A stretch of DNA of 64,000 nt from CAYQQJ01 sp964419935 (GTDB lineage Bacteria; Pseudomonadota; Gammaproteobacteria; Pseudomonadales; Cellvibrionaceae). The translations under genes and the position numbers were made by a program. The notes under the pieces were generated by a model. The model was not told where the DNA came from and did not search any database. It saw only the letters and a list, made by a program, of their open reading frames with translations. This document shows, piece by piece, positions 33,951 to 43,033 of the stretch. The stretch is taken from NCBI GenBank assembly GCA_964419935.1, contig CAYQQJ010000015.1:27565-91564 (forward strand). Direction: 5' to 3'. The stretch's first letter is position 1. Each line of letters opens with the position of its first letter.

Positions 33951-34147
33951 GAATAGGGGTTAACCTCTGAAGAATTACAGAAGAATTACAAAAGATTGAC
34001 GCGTTAACGCGCTGGAACCGTTTTGCCGAAAACTTGACGCAGGATGAATTTGCGATTTTTAACAAAAACTATGTGCAAAATCAGCTGTCTGCTAACAAAT
34101 AGCAGCGAATATAAGTATCATACACAGTCCGCAATTAAGGGGCCAAC

Positions 34148-34921
34148 ATGCGAATAATCAGTCTCAGTGTCGATGGAATCCACCAAGCTGCTCAGCGCGG
34201 GCTTTATGACTGGATTGCCAATCAAGACGCCGATGTGGTCTGTCTACAGGATCTACGTGCCCTGGAGTACGAGCTGGATCACGAGACGTTTCATCCGGAA
34301 GGCTACTTCGCCTACTTTTTCGATTCCGGCGTCAAGCACTACAACGGTGTTGCCATCTACACCCGCCATCAGCCCAAGGCACTCATCTATGGCCTGGGTT
34401 TCGCCAGCGGCGTGGATATGGAAGGCCGTTACCTGCAGATCGACTACGAGCGCTACAGCATTGGCTCGTTGCTCGCTCCGTCTGCCGTTTCCGAAGCCGA
34501 GTCCCAGGAAGTCAAAATCAAATTCTTTGAAGACTTTCAGGCCTTGTTGCACAAAATCACCCGCAAACGACGGGACTACATCTTTTGTGGTAACTGGGGC
34601 ATGGCCCACAACCGCATTGATGTCGAAAACTGGCAGAACAACACGGACAAATCCGGCTTCCTGCCCCACGAACAGCAGTGGATGAACCAGCTGTTTCGCC
34701 AGCTCGGCTACACCGACGCCTTCCGTCACGCCATATCCGACAGCGATGAATACACCTGGTGGCCCTCCGGCACCGTCGGCGAAGGTGACGGCTGGCGCAC
34801 CGATTATCAGGTTGTGTCCAACTCCATCCGCAACCAGATAGAGTACGGCGCCATCTACAAAAACCAGCTGTTCTCCAGCCACCTCCCGGTTATCATGGAT
34901 TATGATATTGAGGAGTTGTAA
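34148..34921 (+). CDS. crc: Crc-like catabolite repression control protein (catalytically altered ExoIII fold)
   Basis: 257 aa, exonuclease III / EEP fold. In Pseudomonas Crc has no nuclease activity and helps Hfq repress translation of catabolic mRNAs. Here the catalytic Glu of ExoIII (CLQET) is replaced by Asp35 (CLQDLR), the Asp-x-Asn pair is altered (CGNWGMAH), and the C-terminal SSHLPVIMDYD keeps His but lacks the preceding Asp. Together with position beside pyrE and rph, this makes Crc more likely than an active AP endonuclease. Its last codons are followed within seven bases by repeat copy B. Confidence 0.88.
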   Translation: MRIISLSVDGIHQAAQRGLYDWIANQDADVVCLQDLRALEYELDHETFHPEGYFAYFFDSGVKHYNGVAIYTRHQPKALIYGLGFASGVDMEGRYLQIDYERYSIGSLLAPSAVSEAESQEVKIKFFEDFQALLHKITRKRRDYIFCGNWGMAHNRIDVENWQNNTDKSGFLPHEQQWMNQLFRQLGYTDAFRHAISDSDEYTWWPSGTVGEGDGWRTDYQVVSNSIRNQIEYGAIYKNQLFSSHLPVIMDYDIEEL

Positions 34922-34927
34922 GAGAGC

Positions 34928-35169
34928 GGCAAGCCACAAGCCGTAAGCTGCAAGAAAAGGGAAAAGGGAAAAGGGAAAAGGGAAAAGTATGGCGTAGGGC
35001 GAAAAAGCGTCAAGCGCCTTCCGCCGCTGTAGGGTGGGCACTGCCCACCCCCCCCAAACGAAACTAACGACCCAAACCCCATCGAACGTCTTCCCCTTGA
35101 AGCTGCGGTTTTACTTTTCCCTTTTCCCTATCTTTCAACTTGTCGCTTGCAGCTTGTGGCTTGCAGCTT
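34928..35169. repeat. Composite REP element, copy B
   Basis: The left outer part is a CAAG-rich minisatellite (34928-34954) with four GGGAAAA units (34959-34986). Two REP-like cores follow: GTAG-GGCG...CCGCC (~34994-35025) and GTAG-GGTGGGCACTGCCCACC (palindrome 35033-35049). The right outer part has two TTTTCCC units (35115-35128) and AGCTTGTGGCTTGCAGCTT-type sequence to 35169. It fills the gap between the convergent crc and rph stop codons. Confidence 0.88.
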
Positions 35170-35180
35170 TCGCCTTTCCC

Positions 35181-35903
35181 TCAACCTTCCGCCAACGCCT
35201 TGCGCTGCAATGCGTTCAACTCTGCGATTCCTTTCTTCGCCAATGCAAACATGGCGGCAAATTCTGATTCGGTGAAAGGCTCTTTTTCTGCTGTGCCCTG
35301 AATCTCGATCAGGCCGGCGTTTTCAGCCATGACCACGTTCATGTCGGTGTCGGCGTTGGAGTCTTCCGGGTAATCCAGATCGAGTACCGCTTCTCCCTGG
35401 TAAATACCAACAGACACTGACGCCACCATGAACTTCAACGGATCGTCGCGCAGGGTTCCGGCGCGCTGCAACTTTGTCAGCGCATCGACCACTGCCACGC
35501 AGGCACCAGTAATCGAGGCCGTGCGCGTACCACCGTCGGCCTGAATCACGTCGCAGTCCACCACAATGGTGAACTCTCCGAGGGCTTTCATATCAATGGC
35601 AGCACGTAGTGAGCGCCCGATGAGACGCTGAATTTCAACAGTGCGTCCGCCCTGTTTGCCCCGCGCCGCTTCCCGGCCCATGCGGCTGCCGGTGGAACGC
35701 GGCAACATGCCGTATTCGGCTGTAATCCAGCCGCGACCTTCGCCGCGCATGAAATGCGGCACCCCAGCCTCCACAGACGCCGTGCAAATAACTTGGGTAT
35801 CGCCAAAGCCGACCAGCACAGAGCCCTCGGCGTGCTTGGTGAAATTGCGGATGATTTTGATATCGCGCAGCTGATCTGCGGAACGACCACTGGGTCTTGG
35901 CAT
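35181..35903 (-). CDS. rph: Ribonuclease PH
   Basis: Phosphorolytic 3'-5' exoribonuclease that trims tRNA 3' ends. 240 aa, full length (not the truncated K-12 type). Motifs: RPSGRSADQLRDIKI at the start, GFGDTQVICTASVE, the phosphate-binding GRSLRAAIDM and the active-site stretch IVVDCDVIQADGGTRTASI. It is divergent from yicC. Confidence 0.97.
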   Translation of the reverse strand: MPRPSGRSADQLRDIKIIRNFTKHAEGSVLVGFGDTQVICTASVEAGVPHFMRGEGRGWITAEYGMLPRSTGSRMGREAARGKQGGRTVEIQRLIGRSLRAAIDMKALGEFTIVVDCDVIQADGGTRTASITGACVAVVDALTKLQRAGTLRDDPLKFMVASVSVGIYQGEAVLDLDYPEDSNADTDMNVVMAENAGLIEIQGTAEKEPFTESEFAAMFALAKKGIAELNALQRKALAEG

Positions 35904-36040
35904 AACGTACCTCGGTTAGCTCACGCCAGCGCCTTTGAATGGGCAACCGGCGGGAAAAATGAGGGCGCATTATAGCCTCATGAACTGTCCAACAAAAACG
36001 CTGTGTTAAGATGAGCTTTTACCCAACCGAGGACTTCCCT

Positions 36041-36907
36041 ATGCCGCGCAGCATGACCGGTTTTGCCCGTCAGGAAAGCCAACAAACCTGGGGCAAGGTG
36101 ATTTGCGAAATTCGCAGTGTCAATCACCGCTATCTGGAACCCTCTCTGCGTATGCCGGATGCTCTGCGGAATCTCGAGCCTACTCTGCGCGATCAACTGC
36201 GCAAGAACCTCAGCCGGGGCAAGGTCGAAGTCGGCTTTTCCCTGAAGACTGAACAGACTGACACCACGGAATTGACCCTTAATCAATCATTGGCCCGGGA
36301 CGTTATTCGGCTGGCAGAGCAGATTCAGCAGGACCTGGCCAACCCCGCCCCACTGAACAGCCTCGATATCCTGCAATGGCCCGGCTTGGTGCGCACCGAA
36401 GAAGTGGATCAAAAACTGGTGGAACACTGCGCCAGCGAGCTGTTCACCAACGCGTTGCAGCAGTTGATTGCCAACCGGGAGTGCGAAGGGGCGGAGCTGG
36501 GAAAATTTATTGAACAACGGCTGACATCCATTGCCGCCCATGTAGTGACCTTGCGTGACCGACTGCCGCAGTTACTGACCCAACAACAGGAACGCTTGCA
36601 CGCAAAGCTTGCGGCATTGGCCGTCGACGTCGACCAGGAACGCTTTGCCCAGGAGGTGGTTTACCTCGCGCAAAAATCCGACGTCGCGGAAGAACTGGAC
36701 CGCCTGGACACCCACCTCAACGAGGTGCGCCGCACCCTGGGCAGAAAAGACGCCATCGGCCGCCGGCTCGACTTCCTCATGCAGGAGCTCAACCGCGAAG
36801 CCAATACCCTGTCATCCAAGGCCATCAACACGGAAGTGTCCCAGATTGCCGTGGACCTGAAAGTGCTGATCGAGCAAATGCGCGAGCAGGTGCAAAATAT
36901 CGAGTAG
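36041..36907 (+). CDS. yicC: YicC family protein (putative endoribonuclease)
   Basis: 288 aa. The N-terminal YicC domain begins MPRSMTGFARQES. The C-terminal DUF1732 has GRRLDFLMQELNREANTLSSKA. E. coli YicC has been linked to RNA turnover with PNPase. The ATG at 36041 has GAGGAC upstream. The frame extends to 36011 without support. In many genomes it lies directly before gmk. Here three genes (a glutaredoxin, an S9 peptidase and recQ) lie between. Confidence 0.93.
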   Translation: MPRSMTGFARQESQQTWGKVICEIRSVNHRYLEPSLRMPDALRNLEPTLRDQLRKNLSRGKVEVGFSLKTEQTDTTELTLNQSLARDVIRLAEQIQQDLANPAPLNSLDILQWPGLVRTEEVDQKLVEHCASELFTNALQQLIANRECEGAELGKFIEQRLTSIAAHVVTLRDRLPQLLTQQQERLHAKLAALAVDVDQERFAQEVVYLAQKSDVAEELDRLDTHLNEVRRTLGRKDAIGRRLDFLMQELNREANTLSSKAINTEVSQIAVDLKVLIEQMREQVQNIE

Positions 36908-36942
36908 AGGGCTGCCGCGTCTGCCCCCTCCTTTGCGGAACC

Positions 36943-37344
36943 TTAAGCGGCCGCTACCACCTCAAACCGCTCCCGCAGCCATTCGTTGATGGCGCTGGAT
37001 TCGTACAGCCACTCCTCGCGTCCATCATCGTGCTGAATCAGCAGGCAGGGCACCTTGATTTTGCCACCGCCGGCTTCCAGTGCCGTGCGATGGTTCTTGT
37101 CGTGCTGGGCGTCCCGGGTTTCCACAGGCAGGCCAAGTCGCGCCATTTGCTTGCGTACCTTGATGCAGAACGGACAGGCCCGGAATTGATAAAGAGCCAG
37201 TTTTTCACTGGCGCTGTTGAGGGTGGCCTGCTCGGTGGACGTGCGAACGATGGCCTTGGGTGTGGTGAGCGCCTCTGCGATTAACATAAAGGGTGTTAGA
37301 ACCCGCCGCAAACTGCGGAAAAAGAAGCGAATAACAATTTTCAT
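36943..37344 (-). CDS. Membrane-anchored glutaredoxin-like protein
   Basis: 133 aa. An N-terminal segment (~1-25, VIRFFFRSLRRVLTPFMLI) may anchor the protein. The glutaredoxin domain follows (~48-128) with the active site FRACPFCIKVRKQM, cis-Pro in IKVPCLL, and a C-terminal ESSAINEWLRERF like the GST-N/glutaredoxin group. The disulfide motif CPFC is intact. The ATG at 37344 is preceded by GAGAG. It is convergent with yicC. Confidence 0.87.
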   Translation of the reverse strand: MKIVIRFFFRSLRRVLTPFMLIAEALTTPKAIVRTSTEQATLNSASEKLALYQFRACPFCIKVRKQMARLGLPVETRDAQHDKNHRTALEAGGGKIKVPCLLIQHDDGREEWLYESSAINEWLRERFEVVAAA

Positions 37345-37583
37345 AGAACTCTCATATTGCACTGGTTGGCCGGCTCGCGCTGGCAAATCCGCTATTGTAC
37401 CGGCTCACCGCCCTTTGTTGATACGGCCGCCATATCACTTATAATGGCCAAATAGCACCCTGGACGAGTGCCAACAGAAGACCCACTGTAATAAATATAA
37501 AAAGCGCACACGCGGAATGACACCATCCCTCTGTTCCGACACGTGCATATTTCTTAAACGGATTATCGCTGGACGGAACGCTC

Positions 37584-39566
37584 ATGCCTCATGTCAAACA
37601 CCTTACCCGCTATCTGATCACTTTCATTCTGCTGTTGAGCAGCGCCATTGCCCTCAGTGCGGCCCCACCAACGCCCCCCAGTGCTCCCGGCATTGAGGAT
37701 TACGGCGCGCTGCCCATAGTGCAGATGATGGCGGTTTCACCCGATGGCAAGCTGGTGGCCTTTCGCAAGCACAGCGGTGACCGTGACATGGTGGCAGTGG
37801 TCTCACTGGAGAAAAATCAGCTGGTAACCGGCGCGGATATTGGCAATATCAAACCGCATCGGCTCTATTTTCTCGATGAATCGCGGCTGGTGATGGTGGT
37901 CTCACAGGAGCGACGTTTATTGGGATACCGAGGACGCCATGAAATCAGCACCGCGTTTGTACTGGATGTCACCAGCGGAGACATTGAGCAGCTGCTCACG
38001 CCTGGCGATGTGATTTTCAAGGGGCAGTCCGGCCTTGGCGATATCGTCGGCTCATCTTCCGATGGCAAGATGGTATATATGCCGGCGTTCGTTGGAGAAT
38101 CCCCACATGACCAGTCGCCGGACTACTCACTGATGAGGGTCGACCTGGAATCCCCGCGACGGCCCCGGGTTGTGGAGAAAGGCTCATCGAGCACGGTCGG
38201 TTATTTTGTTGACGGCGAAGGCAACGTGCTCGCCGAAGAAATTTTCAACAACCATTACAACTATCACGCGATTGTGGCCCACCACGGCGATGAGGAAGTG
38301 GAGATTTATCGGCAGGAAACCGAGGTACCCTACATCGGCCTGGTGGGCGTGACGCCCGACCGGAAGTCCCTGGTTATTCTGGATGAATCCGAAGAAACCC
38401 GGCGTGTAGCCTATTTCACCATGCCCCTGGCCGATGGTAAGTTGTCCGGTCCCCTGTTCGAGCGCAATGACGCTGACGTCGAGCAGGTTTTGACCGATAT
38501 CAACCGGGTGGTGCACGGCGTTGTTTATTCCGGACTGAGGCCCAGCTACGAGTTTTTCGACAACAATCTCAATACGCGCATGGCGAAAATCACCGCGGAC
38601 TATCCGCGGCACTCGGTATGGCTATCGGACTGGAGCCCGGATTGGCAGCACCTGGTGATTCGTCTGGAGGGCGCCGGATCTGCCGGAGATTATCTGCTGG
38701 AGTCCAATGGTGAAACGCGCTTTCTGGCCAATTCGCGACCTACCATTCAAGCGGAGCATTTTCACCCGGTCGTTGAAACGTCCTACAAGGCCCGTGATGG
38801 CCTGGCGATTCCAACACTTCTGACCATTCCGGCATCCCGAGCTGAGTCTCCAAAAAATCTGCCTGCGGTTATGCTGCCTCACGGCGGGCCGGAAGCGCAT
38901 GACTGGATGGGGTTTGACTGGTTTGCGCAGGCGCTGGCCAGCCGCGGCTATCTGGTAATCCAGCCACAATTCCGCGGTTCCAGCGGCTTTGGGCTGGACC
39001 ACCTGTTAGCCGGGCGCGGGGAGTGGGGCAAAAAGATGCAGGACGACTTGAGCGACGGCATCAAGATATTGATTGAACAGGGCGTGGTGGACCCGAAACG
39101 GGTATGCATTGCGGGCATGAGTTACGGGGGCTACGCCGCACTGGCCGGTGGCGCTTTTACCCCGGAGCTGTATCAGTGCGTGGTATCCGTAAATGGCGTA
39201 TCTGACCTGCGTAAAATGTTGAGTTCGGAAAAATCCGACCACGGCCGCAATCATTGGGTGGTGGCCTATTTCTCCGACATCATGGCAGGTGGCGACACAG
39301 ACAAAGATACCTTACGTGCGATATCGCCAACCTATTCTGCAGAAAAATTTGCGGCGCCGGTATTACTGATCCACGGCGACCGCGACACCACTGTGCCTTA
39401 TGAACAGGCAAAAGCCATGTATAAACGGCTCAAGCGCGCGAAGAAAAGCGTCGAGCTGATCAAGCTGAAAGGGGAGGACCATTACCTGTCCCAACCCGCG
39501 ACGCGTTTGAAAATGCTTGAGGCGAGCCTCGATTTCATCGACCAACATATCGGCGCGCCTCTGTGA
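37584..39566 (+). CDS. Exported S9-family peptidase (prolyl oligopeptidase-like)
   Basis: 660 aa with a signal peptide (~1-27, ALSAAPP). Residues ~30-390 form a degenerate beta-propeller (MMAVSPDGKLVAFRK). The alpha/beta hydrolase follows with nucleophile Ser513 in GMSYGGYAAL, Asp601 in HGDRDTTVPYEQ and His633 in GEDHYL. All three catalytic residues are present. It probably cleaves small peptides in the periplasm or outside the cell. It stands alone between a glutaredoxin and recQ, so it has no operon context. Confidence 0.92.
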   Translation: MPHVKHLTRYLITFILLLSSAIALSAAPPTPPSAPGIEDYGALPIVQMMAVSPDGKLVAFRKHSGDRDMVAVVSLEKNQLVTGADIGNIKPHRLYFLDESRLVMVVSQERRLLGYRGRHEISTAFVLDVTSGDIEQLLTPGDVIFKGQSGLGDIVGSSSDGKMVYMPAFVGESPHDQSPDYSLMRVDLESPRRPRVVEKGSSSTVGYFVDGEGNVLAEEIFNNHYNYHAIVAHHGDEEVEIYRQETEVPYIGLVGVTPDRKSLVILDESEETRRVAYFTMPLADGKLSGPLFERNDADVEQVLTDINRVVHGVVYSGLRPSYEFFDNNLNTRMAKITADYPRHSVWLSDWSPDWQHLVIRLEGAGSAGDYLLESNGETRFLANSRPTIQAEHFHPVVETSYKARDGLAIPTLLTIPASRAESPKNLPAVMLPHGGPEAHDWMGFDWFAQALASRGYLVIQPQFRGSSGFGLDHLLAGRGEWGKKMQDDLSDGIKILIEQGVVDPKRVCIAGMSYGGYAALAGGAFTPELYQCVVSVNGVSDLRKMLSSEKSDHGRNHWVVAYFSDIMAGGDTDKDTLRAISPTYSAEKFAAPVLLIHGDRDTTVPYEQAKAMYKRLKRAKKSVELIKLKGEDHYLSQPATRLKMLEASLDFIDQHIGAPL

Positions 39567-39647
39567 AGCTGCCGTGCGGGGCGCCGACTATTCCGGCGCT
39601 CCAAAGTCACCGTCTTTTGTTGGTCGATTTATGTTGCAACCGACCTT

Positions 39648-41654
39648 CTACCGTGTAACGTCGCCGCAAGCCGCCAACACCTCCGCAAAGGGCACATCCC
39701 CCAAGGCACCAAAATGTTGATGCTTTCCCAGCCGCGCGCGACTGGCCGCCGGGCTGCCAATACCACATAAAAAGCGCGCCAGCTGCCTCGGCTGCCCAAG
39801 CGCCGGGTGCTGTTCCTGGGCAACCGCAGTAACAATGGCCGAATTCATTGGCCGGGTTCGTCTTGGCAGTAGCGCGCCGACCATACCGCGACAACCACTG
39901 CAGTGCCCGCAGGGTTGCTGAAGCGGCTCGCCAAAATACGCCATCAACGGTTGCTGCAAGCAGCCGCCGCTTCCGGCCCAGGCGCAAATTTTTTGCAAGC
40001 GTTCAATATCCCGCTCTTCCCGCTCCCGGAACAGGCTTGCCATTCGTTGAATGCGCTCATCCGTGGCCACTGGCGGATGCAGCATCCGATAACCCTGGCG
40101 CACGCCGGCAACTTTGAGCTCGACCAAACCCTGCTGTTCAAGATAGGTGAGTGCTTTGATGATACGTTGCTGTTCAGCGCCCAGTTGCTGCGCCGCCTCC
40201 GCAGGCTTGAGCGTCAACCAAACGCGGCCGGCCTTGCCGCTGGCAAACAACTGTCGCAGGAATTCCGCACGCTCATCGTCAAACCGCGCAATAACCGCGT
40301 CCCGCGATTCTGTGAAAGCCAGCTTGTATTCCGTATAAAAAGGTGAAGTGGCCTTGATCACACCATCGAGTTCCAGATAGGTGAGCAGGGTATTGAGCAC
40401 CAGTGGTCGCAAGTCGAACTGGCTGGACAGTTCGTACACAGATAAGCTGAATAGCTCCGCCTGGTCATCCAACCACCGCAGTACATTGGCCAATGCCAAC
40501 GGGTCCGGCGTATCGCCATAGGTAAAATTTTCCAATACCGTCAGATCATCGAGGCAGGCGAGCAGCTCACAATGGGATTGCTTGCCATCCCGGCCCGCGC
40601 GGCCAATCTCCTGCATGTAATTCTCCATCGACTTGGGCAAGTTGTAGTGATACACCGCGCGAATGTCGGACTTGTCGATGCCCATACCGAAAGCGATAGT
40701 GGCCACCACGATGCGAACAGTCCCGTTCATGAACGCCTCCTGGGTGTTGCTGCGCACTTCATCCTTGAGGCCGGCATGGTAAGCGCTGGCACTGAGACCT
40801 TGCGCATTGAGGAATGCGGCCACCGCTTCGGCGGTTTTTTGCAGGGTCACATACACAATGGCGGAATCCGATGGGCGGGCGGCAAGCCGTTGCAACAACC
40901 GCTGATCCCGCTGGTTCGCCGCGCAAGGCGTTACCACCAGGTCCAGGTTCGAGCGATAGAAACCGGTCTGGATGTGATCCCCGGGTGCGATACCGAAACT
41001 GCGACAGATCTGCTCGGCCACCTTGGGCGTGGCCGTGGCCGTCAAGGCGAGCACCCGTTCAATGCGCAAAACCCGGGTAAGTTCCGCCAATTTGAGGTAG
41101 TCCGGTCGAAAATTGTGACCCCACTCAGACACGCAGTGGGCTTCATCCACCGCCATCAGGCTGATGCGCAATTGTTGCAGGCGCGCCAAAAAACGCTCGT
41201 TGGCCAGCCGCTCGGGCGCCACATACAGTAGCTTGATACTGCCGTCTTCCAGGCCGCGATAAATCTCCATCACCTCGTCGCCGTTGAGGCTTGAATCCAG
41301 CCGGGCGGCGGGAATGTGCAGGGCCTTGAGCGCGTCCACCTGGTCTTTCATCAGGGCAATCAGCGGTGACACCACCAGGGTAAGGCCCTCGAGCAACAAC
41401 GCGGGCAACTGGTAGCACAGACTCTTGCCGCCCCCGGTGGGAAATATTGCCAGTGCCGAACGACCCGCCAGCAGGCTCTCGATAACCGCCTGCTGACCGG
41501 GGCGAAAGCTGTCCAGCTTAAACCTCTGCCGCAGAACATCAACCGGTTGCGCCCCCTTGGCAAGAGGCGGAGCCAATGCAGATGGGTCACCAGACTCATG
41601 TTTGCTCGGCGTGGCCTGGAGAGGTTGAGGTGCAAGTTGCTGTTCATCGTCCAT
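39648..41654 (-). CDS. recQ: RecQ-type ATP-dependent DNA helicase without HRDC domain
   Basis: 3'-5' superfamily 2 helicase. 668 aa. Motif 0 FRPGQQAVIESLL, Walker A FPTGGGKSLCYQLPAL, DEAH box in VDEAHCVSEWGHNFRPDY, ALTATATPKV and QEIGRAGRDG are complete. The RecQ-Ct zinc region is present (CAWAGSGGCLQQ, CGHCSGC) with winged-helix-like sequence before it. The C-terminal ~90 residues do not look like a canonical HRDC domain and end VPFAEVLAACGD. This may be a RecQ-like subclass rather than the orthologue of E. coli RecQ. It is convergent with the S9 peptidase and divergent from gmk. Confidence 0.9.
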   Translation of the reverse strand: MDDEQQLAPQPLQATPSKHESGDPSALAPPLAKGAQPVDVLRQRFKLDSFRPGQQAVIESLLAGRSALAIFPTGGGKSLCYQLPALLLEGLTLVVSPLIALMKDQVDALKALHIPAARLDSSLNGDEVMEIYRGLEDGSIKLLYVAPERLANERFLARLQQLRISLMAVDEAHCVSEWGHNFRPDYLKLAELTRVLRIERVLALTATATPKVAEQICRSFGIAPGDHIQTGFYRSNLDLVVTPCAANQRDQRLLQRLAARPSDSAIVYVTLQKTAEAVAAFLNAQGLSASAYHAGLKDEVRSNTQEAFMNGTVRIVVATIAFGMGIDKSDIRAVYHYNLPKSMENYMQEIGRAGRDGKQSHCELLACLDDLTVLENFTYGDTPDPLALANVLRWLDDQAELFSLSVYELSSQFDLRPLVLNTLLTYLELDGVIKATSPFYTEYKLAFTESRDAVIARFDDERAEFLRQLFASGKAGRVWLTLKPAEAAQQLGAEQQRIIKALTYLEQQGLVELKVAGVRQGYRMLHPPVATDERIQRMASLFREREERDIERLQKICAWAGSGGCLQQPLMAYFGEPLQQPCGHCSGCRGMVGALLPRRTRPMNSAIVTAVAQEQHPALGQPRQLARFLCGIGSPAASRARLGKHQHFGALGDVPFAEVLAACGDVTR

Positions 41655-41905
41655 GGTATTCTTCCTGTTGTGCTTGTTGCTGATAATGAAGAGGGGCTGC
41701 CGGTTTAAGCGGCTTCCTGTTCTAAAAGGATGTGCGCCAGATTGGATGTTGGCGACGGGCTTAGTTGGTATACTGATACCCTTGTACTTTGCCAGAACAG
41801 GTGCCGAATGCAGTGCAGTGTCCCATACTCCAACACGTCATTCCATGCTTGGCAGCCCTTAAACCTGCGCCAGAACGCCCGGCCACAACAGCACAATAAG
41901 CAGCT

Positions 41906-42523
41906 ATGAATAATCGCGGCACACTTTTTACGGTATCGGCTCCGTCCGGAGCGGGCAAAACCAGCCTGGTGCGCGCGTTAGTCGAGTCCATTGACGGGCT
42001 GCGCGTATCCGTTTCCCACACAACTCGGGAAAAGCGCCCCGGCGAAGTGCATGGAATCAACTACAACTTTGTCGATCATGCCGAATTCACAGCCATGCTG
42101 GAGCGGGATGCGTTTCTGGAACACGCCCAGGTGTTCGCCAATCTGTATGGCACCTCCAAGCAATGGGTGGAAGATACCCTGGCCGGCGGCGACGATGTCA
42201 TTCTCGAAATCGACTGGCAGGGCGCGGCACAGGTTCGTCGTCTACTGCCGGATGCGGTGGGGGTTTTCATACTGCCGCCATCTCAGGCGTGCCTGCACGA
42301 GCGGCTCACCGGGCGGGGACAGGACGACATTGAAGTGATTGAAGCACGCATGGCGGAGGCCAAAAGCGAAATGTCTCATTTCGTCGAAGCGGACTACCTG
42401 ATCGTCAACGACAGCTTTGACATTGCGCTGCAGGAATTCCGCGCGTTAGTCATTGCCCAACGCCTCAAACTTGAAAAACAGCAACTGCGACACCAGGGTT
42501 TATTACAGAGCCTATTGTCGTAA
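41906..42523 (+). CDS. gmk: Guanylate kinase
   Basis: Phosphorylates GMP to GDP. 205 aa. P-loop VSAPSGAGKTSLV, GMP-binding VSHTTREKRPGEVHG and YGTSKQWVE are present, and the lid follows LPPSQACLHERLTGRG. It begins the gmk-rpoZ-spoT-ridA series that supports and senses (p)ppGpp and guanine nucleotide pools. Confidence 0.97.
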   Translation: MNNRGTLFTVSAPSGAGKTSLVRALVESIDGLRVSVSHTTREKRPGEVHGINYNFVDHAEFTAMLERDAFLEHAQVFANLYGTSKQWVEDTLAGGDDVILEIDWQGAAQVRRLLPDAVGVFILPPSQACLHERLTGRGQDDIEVIEARMAEAKSEMSHFVEADYLIVNDSFDIALQEFRALVIAQRLKLEKQQLRHQGLLQSLLS

Positions 42524-42724
42524 TTGCTTATTTTGCGTACACTTCGCGACCCCCAATCGTCTGATAAGGCCGATGGAGCCTGATGGCCCCACCCGGCAAC
42601 CAGAACCAACGGCAAGCCGCAGCTGACTCAATAGCCGCACGCTTGCACAAGCAATTCAGATCAATTTGGCGCATAATAAGTATTCCCATTGCTTACCGGC
42701 GCCAACACAAAGCGGAAGATATTC

Positions 42725-43003
42725 ATGGCACGAATTACAGTAGAAGATTGTTTGGACCACGTCGACAACCGTTTCGAACTGGTTATGGTGAGCAGCAAAC
42801 GCGCTCGTCAACTCGCCGTACAAGGCAAGGACCCCATGGTTGCGGAAGAAAACGACAAGCCTACGGTGATCGCACTGCGTGAGATCGAGCAAGGTTTTAT
42901 TGACGCCAGCATTCTCGCCGAACCCGACGAAGCGCCCGTTATCTCCAAGCCAGCCTACGACACCGAGCGCGATGGCGAGTACCAGTCCTATCGGGAAGAG
43001 TAA
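42725..43003 (+). CDS. rpoZ: RNA polymerase omega subunit
   Basis: 92 aa. MARITVEDCLDHVDNRFELV at the N-terminus and RARQLAVQGKDPMV are diagnostic. The ATG at 42725 is the family start, and the frame extends 12 codons further without support. Omega aids polymerase assembly and forms part of a ppGpp site. It lies 30 bases before spoT. Confidence 0.97.
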   Translation: MARITVEDCLDHVDNRFELVMVSSKRARQLAVQGKDPMVAEENDKPTVIALREIEQGFIDASILAEPDEAPVISKPAYDTERDGEYQSYREE

Positions 43004-43033
43004 GGCACAAGGTACATTCTCAGGGGGTCAGTC

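Noticed and set aside
41653..41862. Small + strand frame between recQ and gmk
   Set aside because: It overlaps the recQ start region and lacks a domain or ribosome site. The region is better read as the divergent recQ/gmk promoter.
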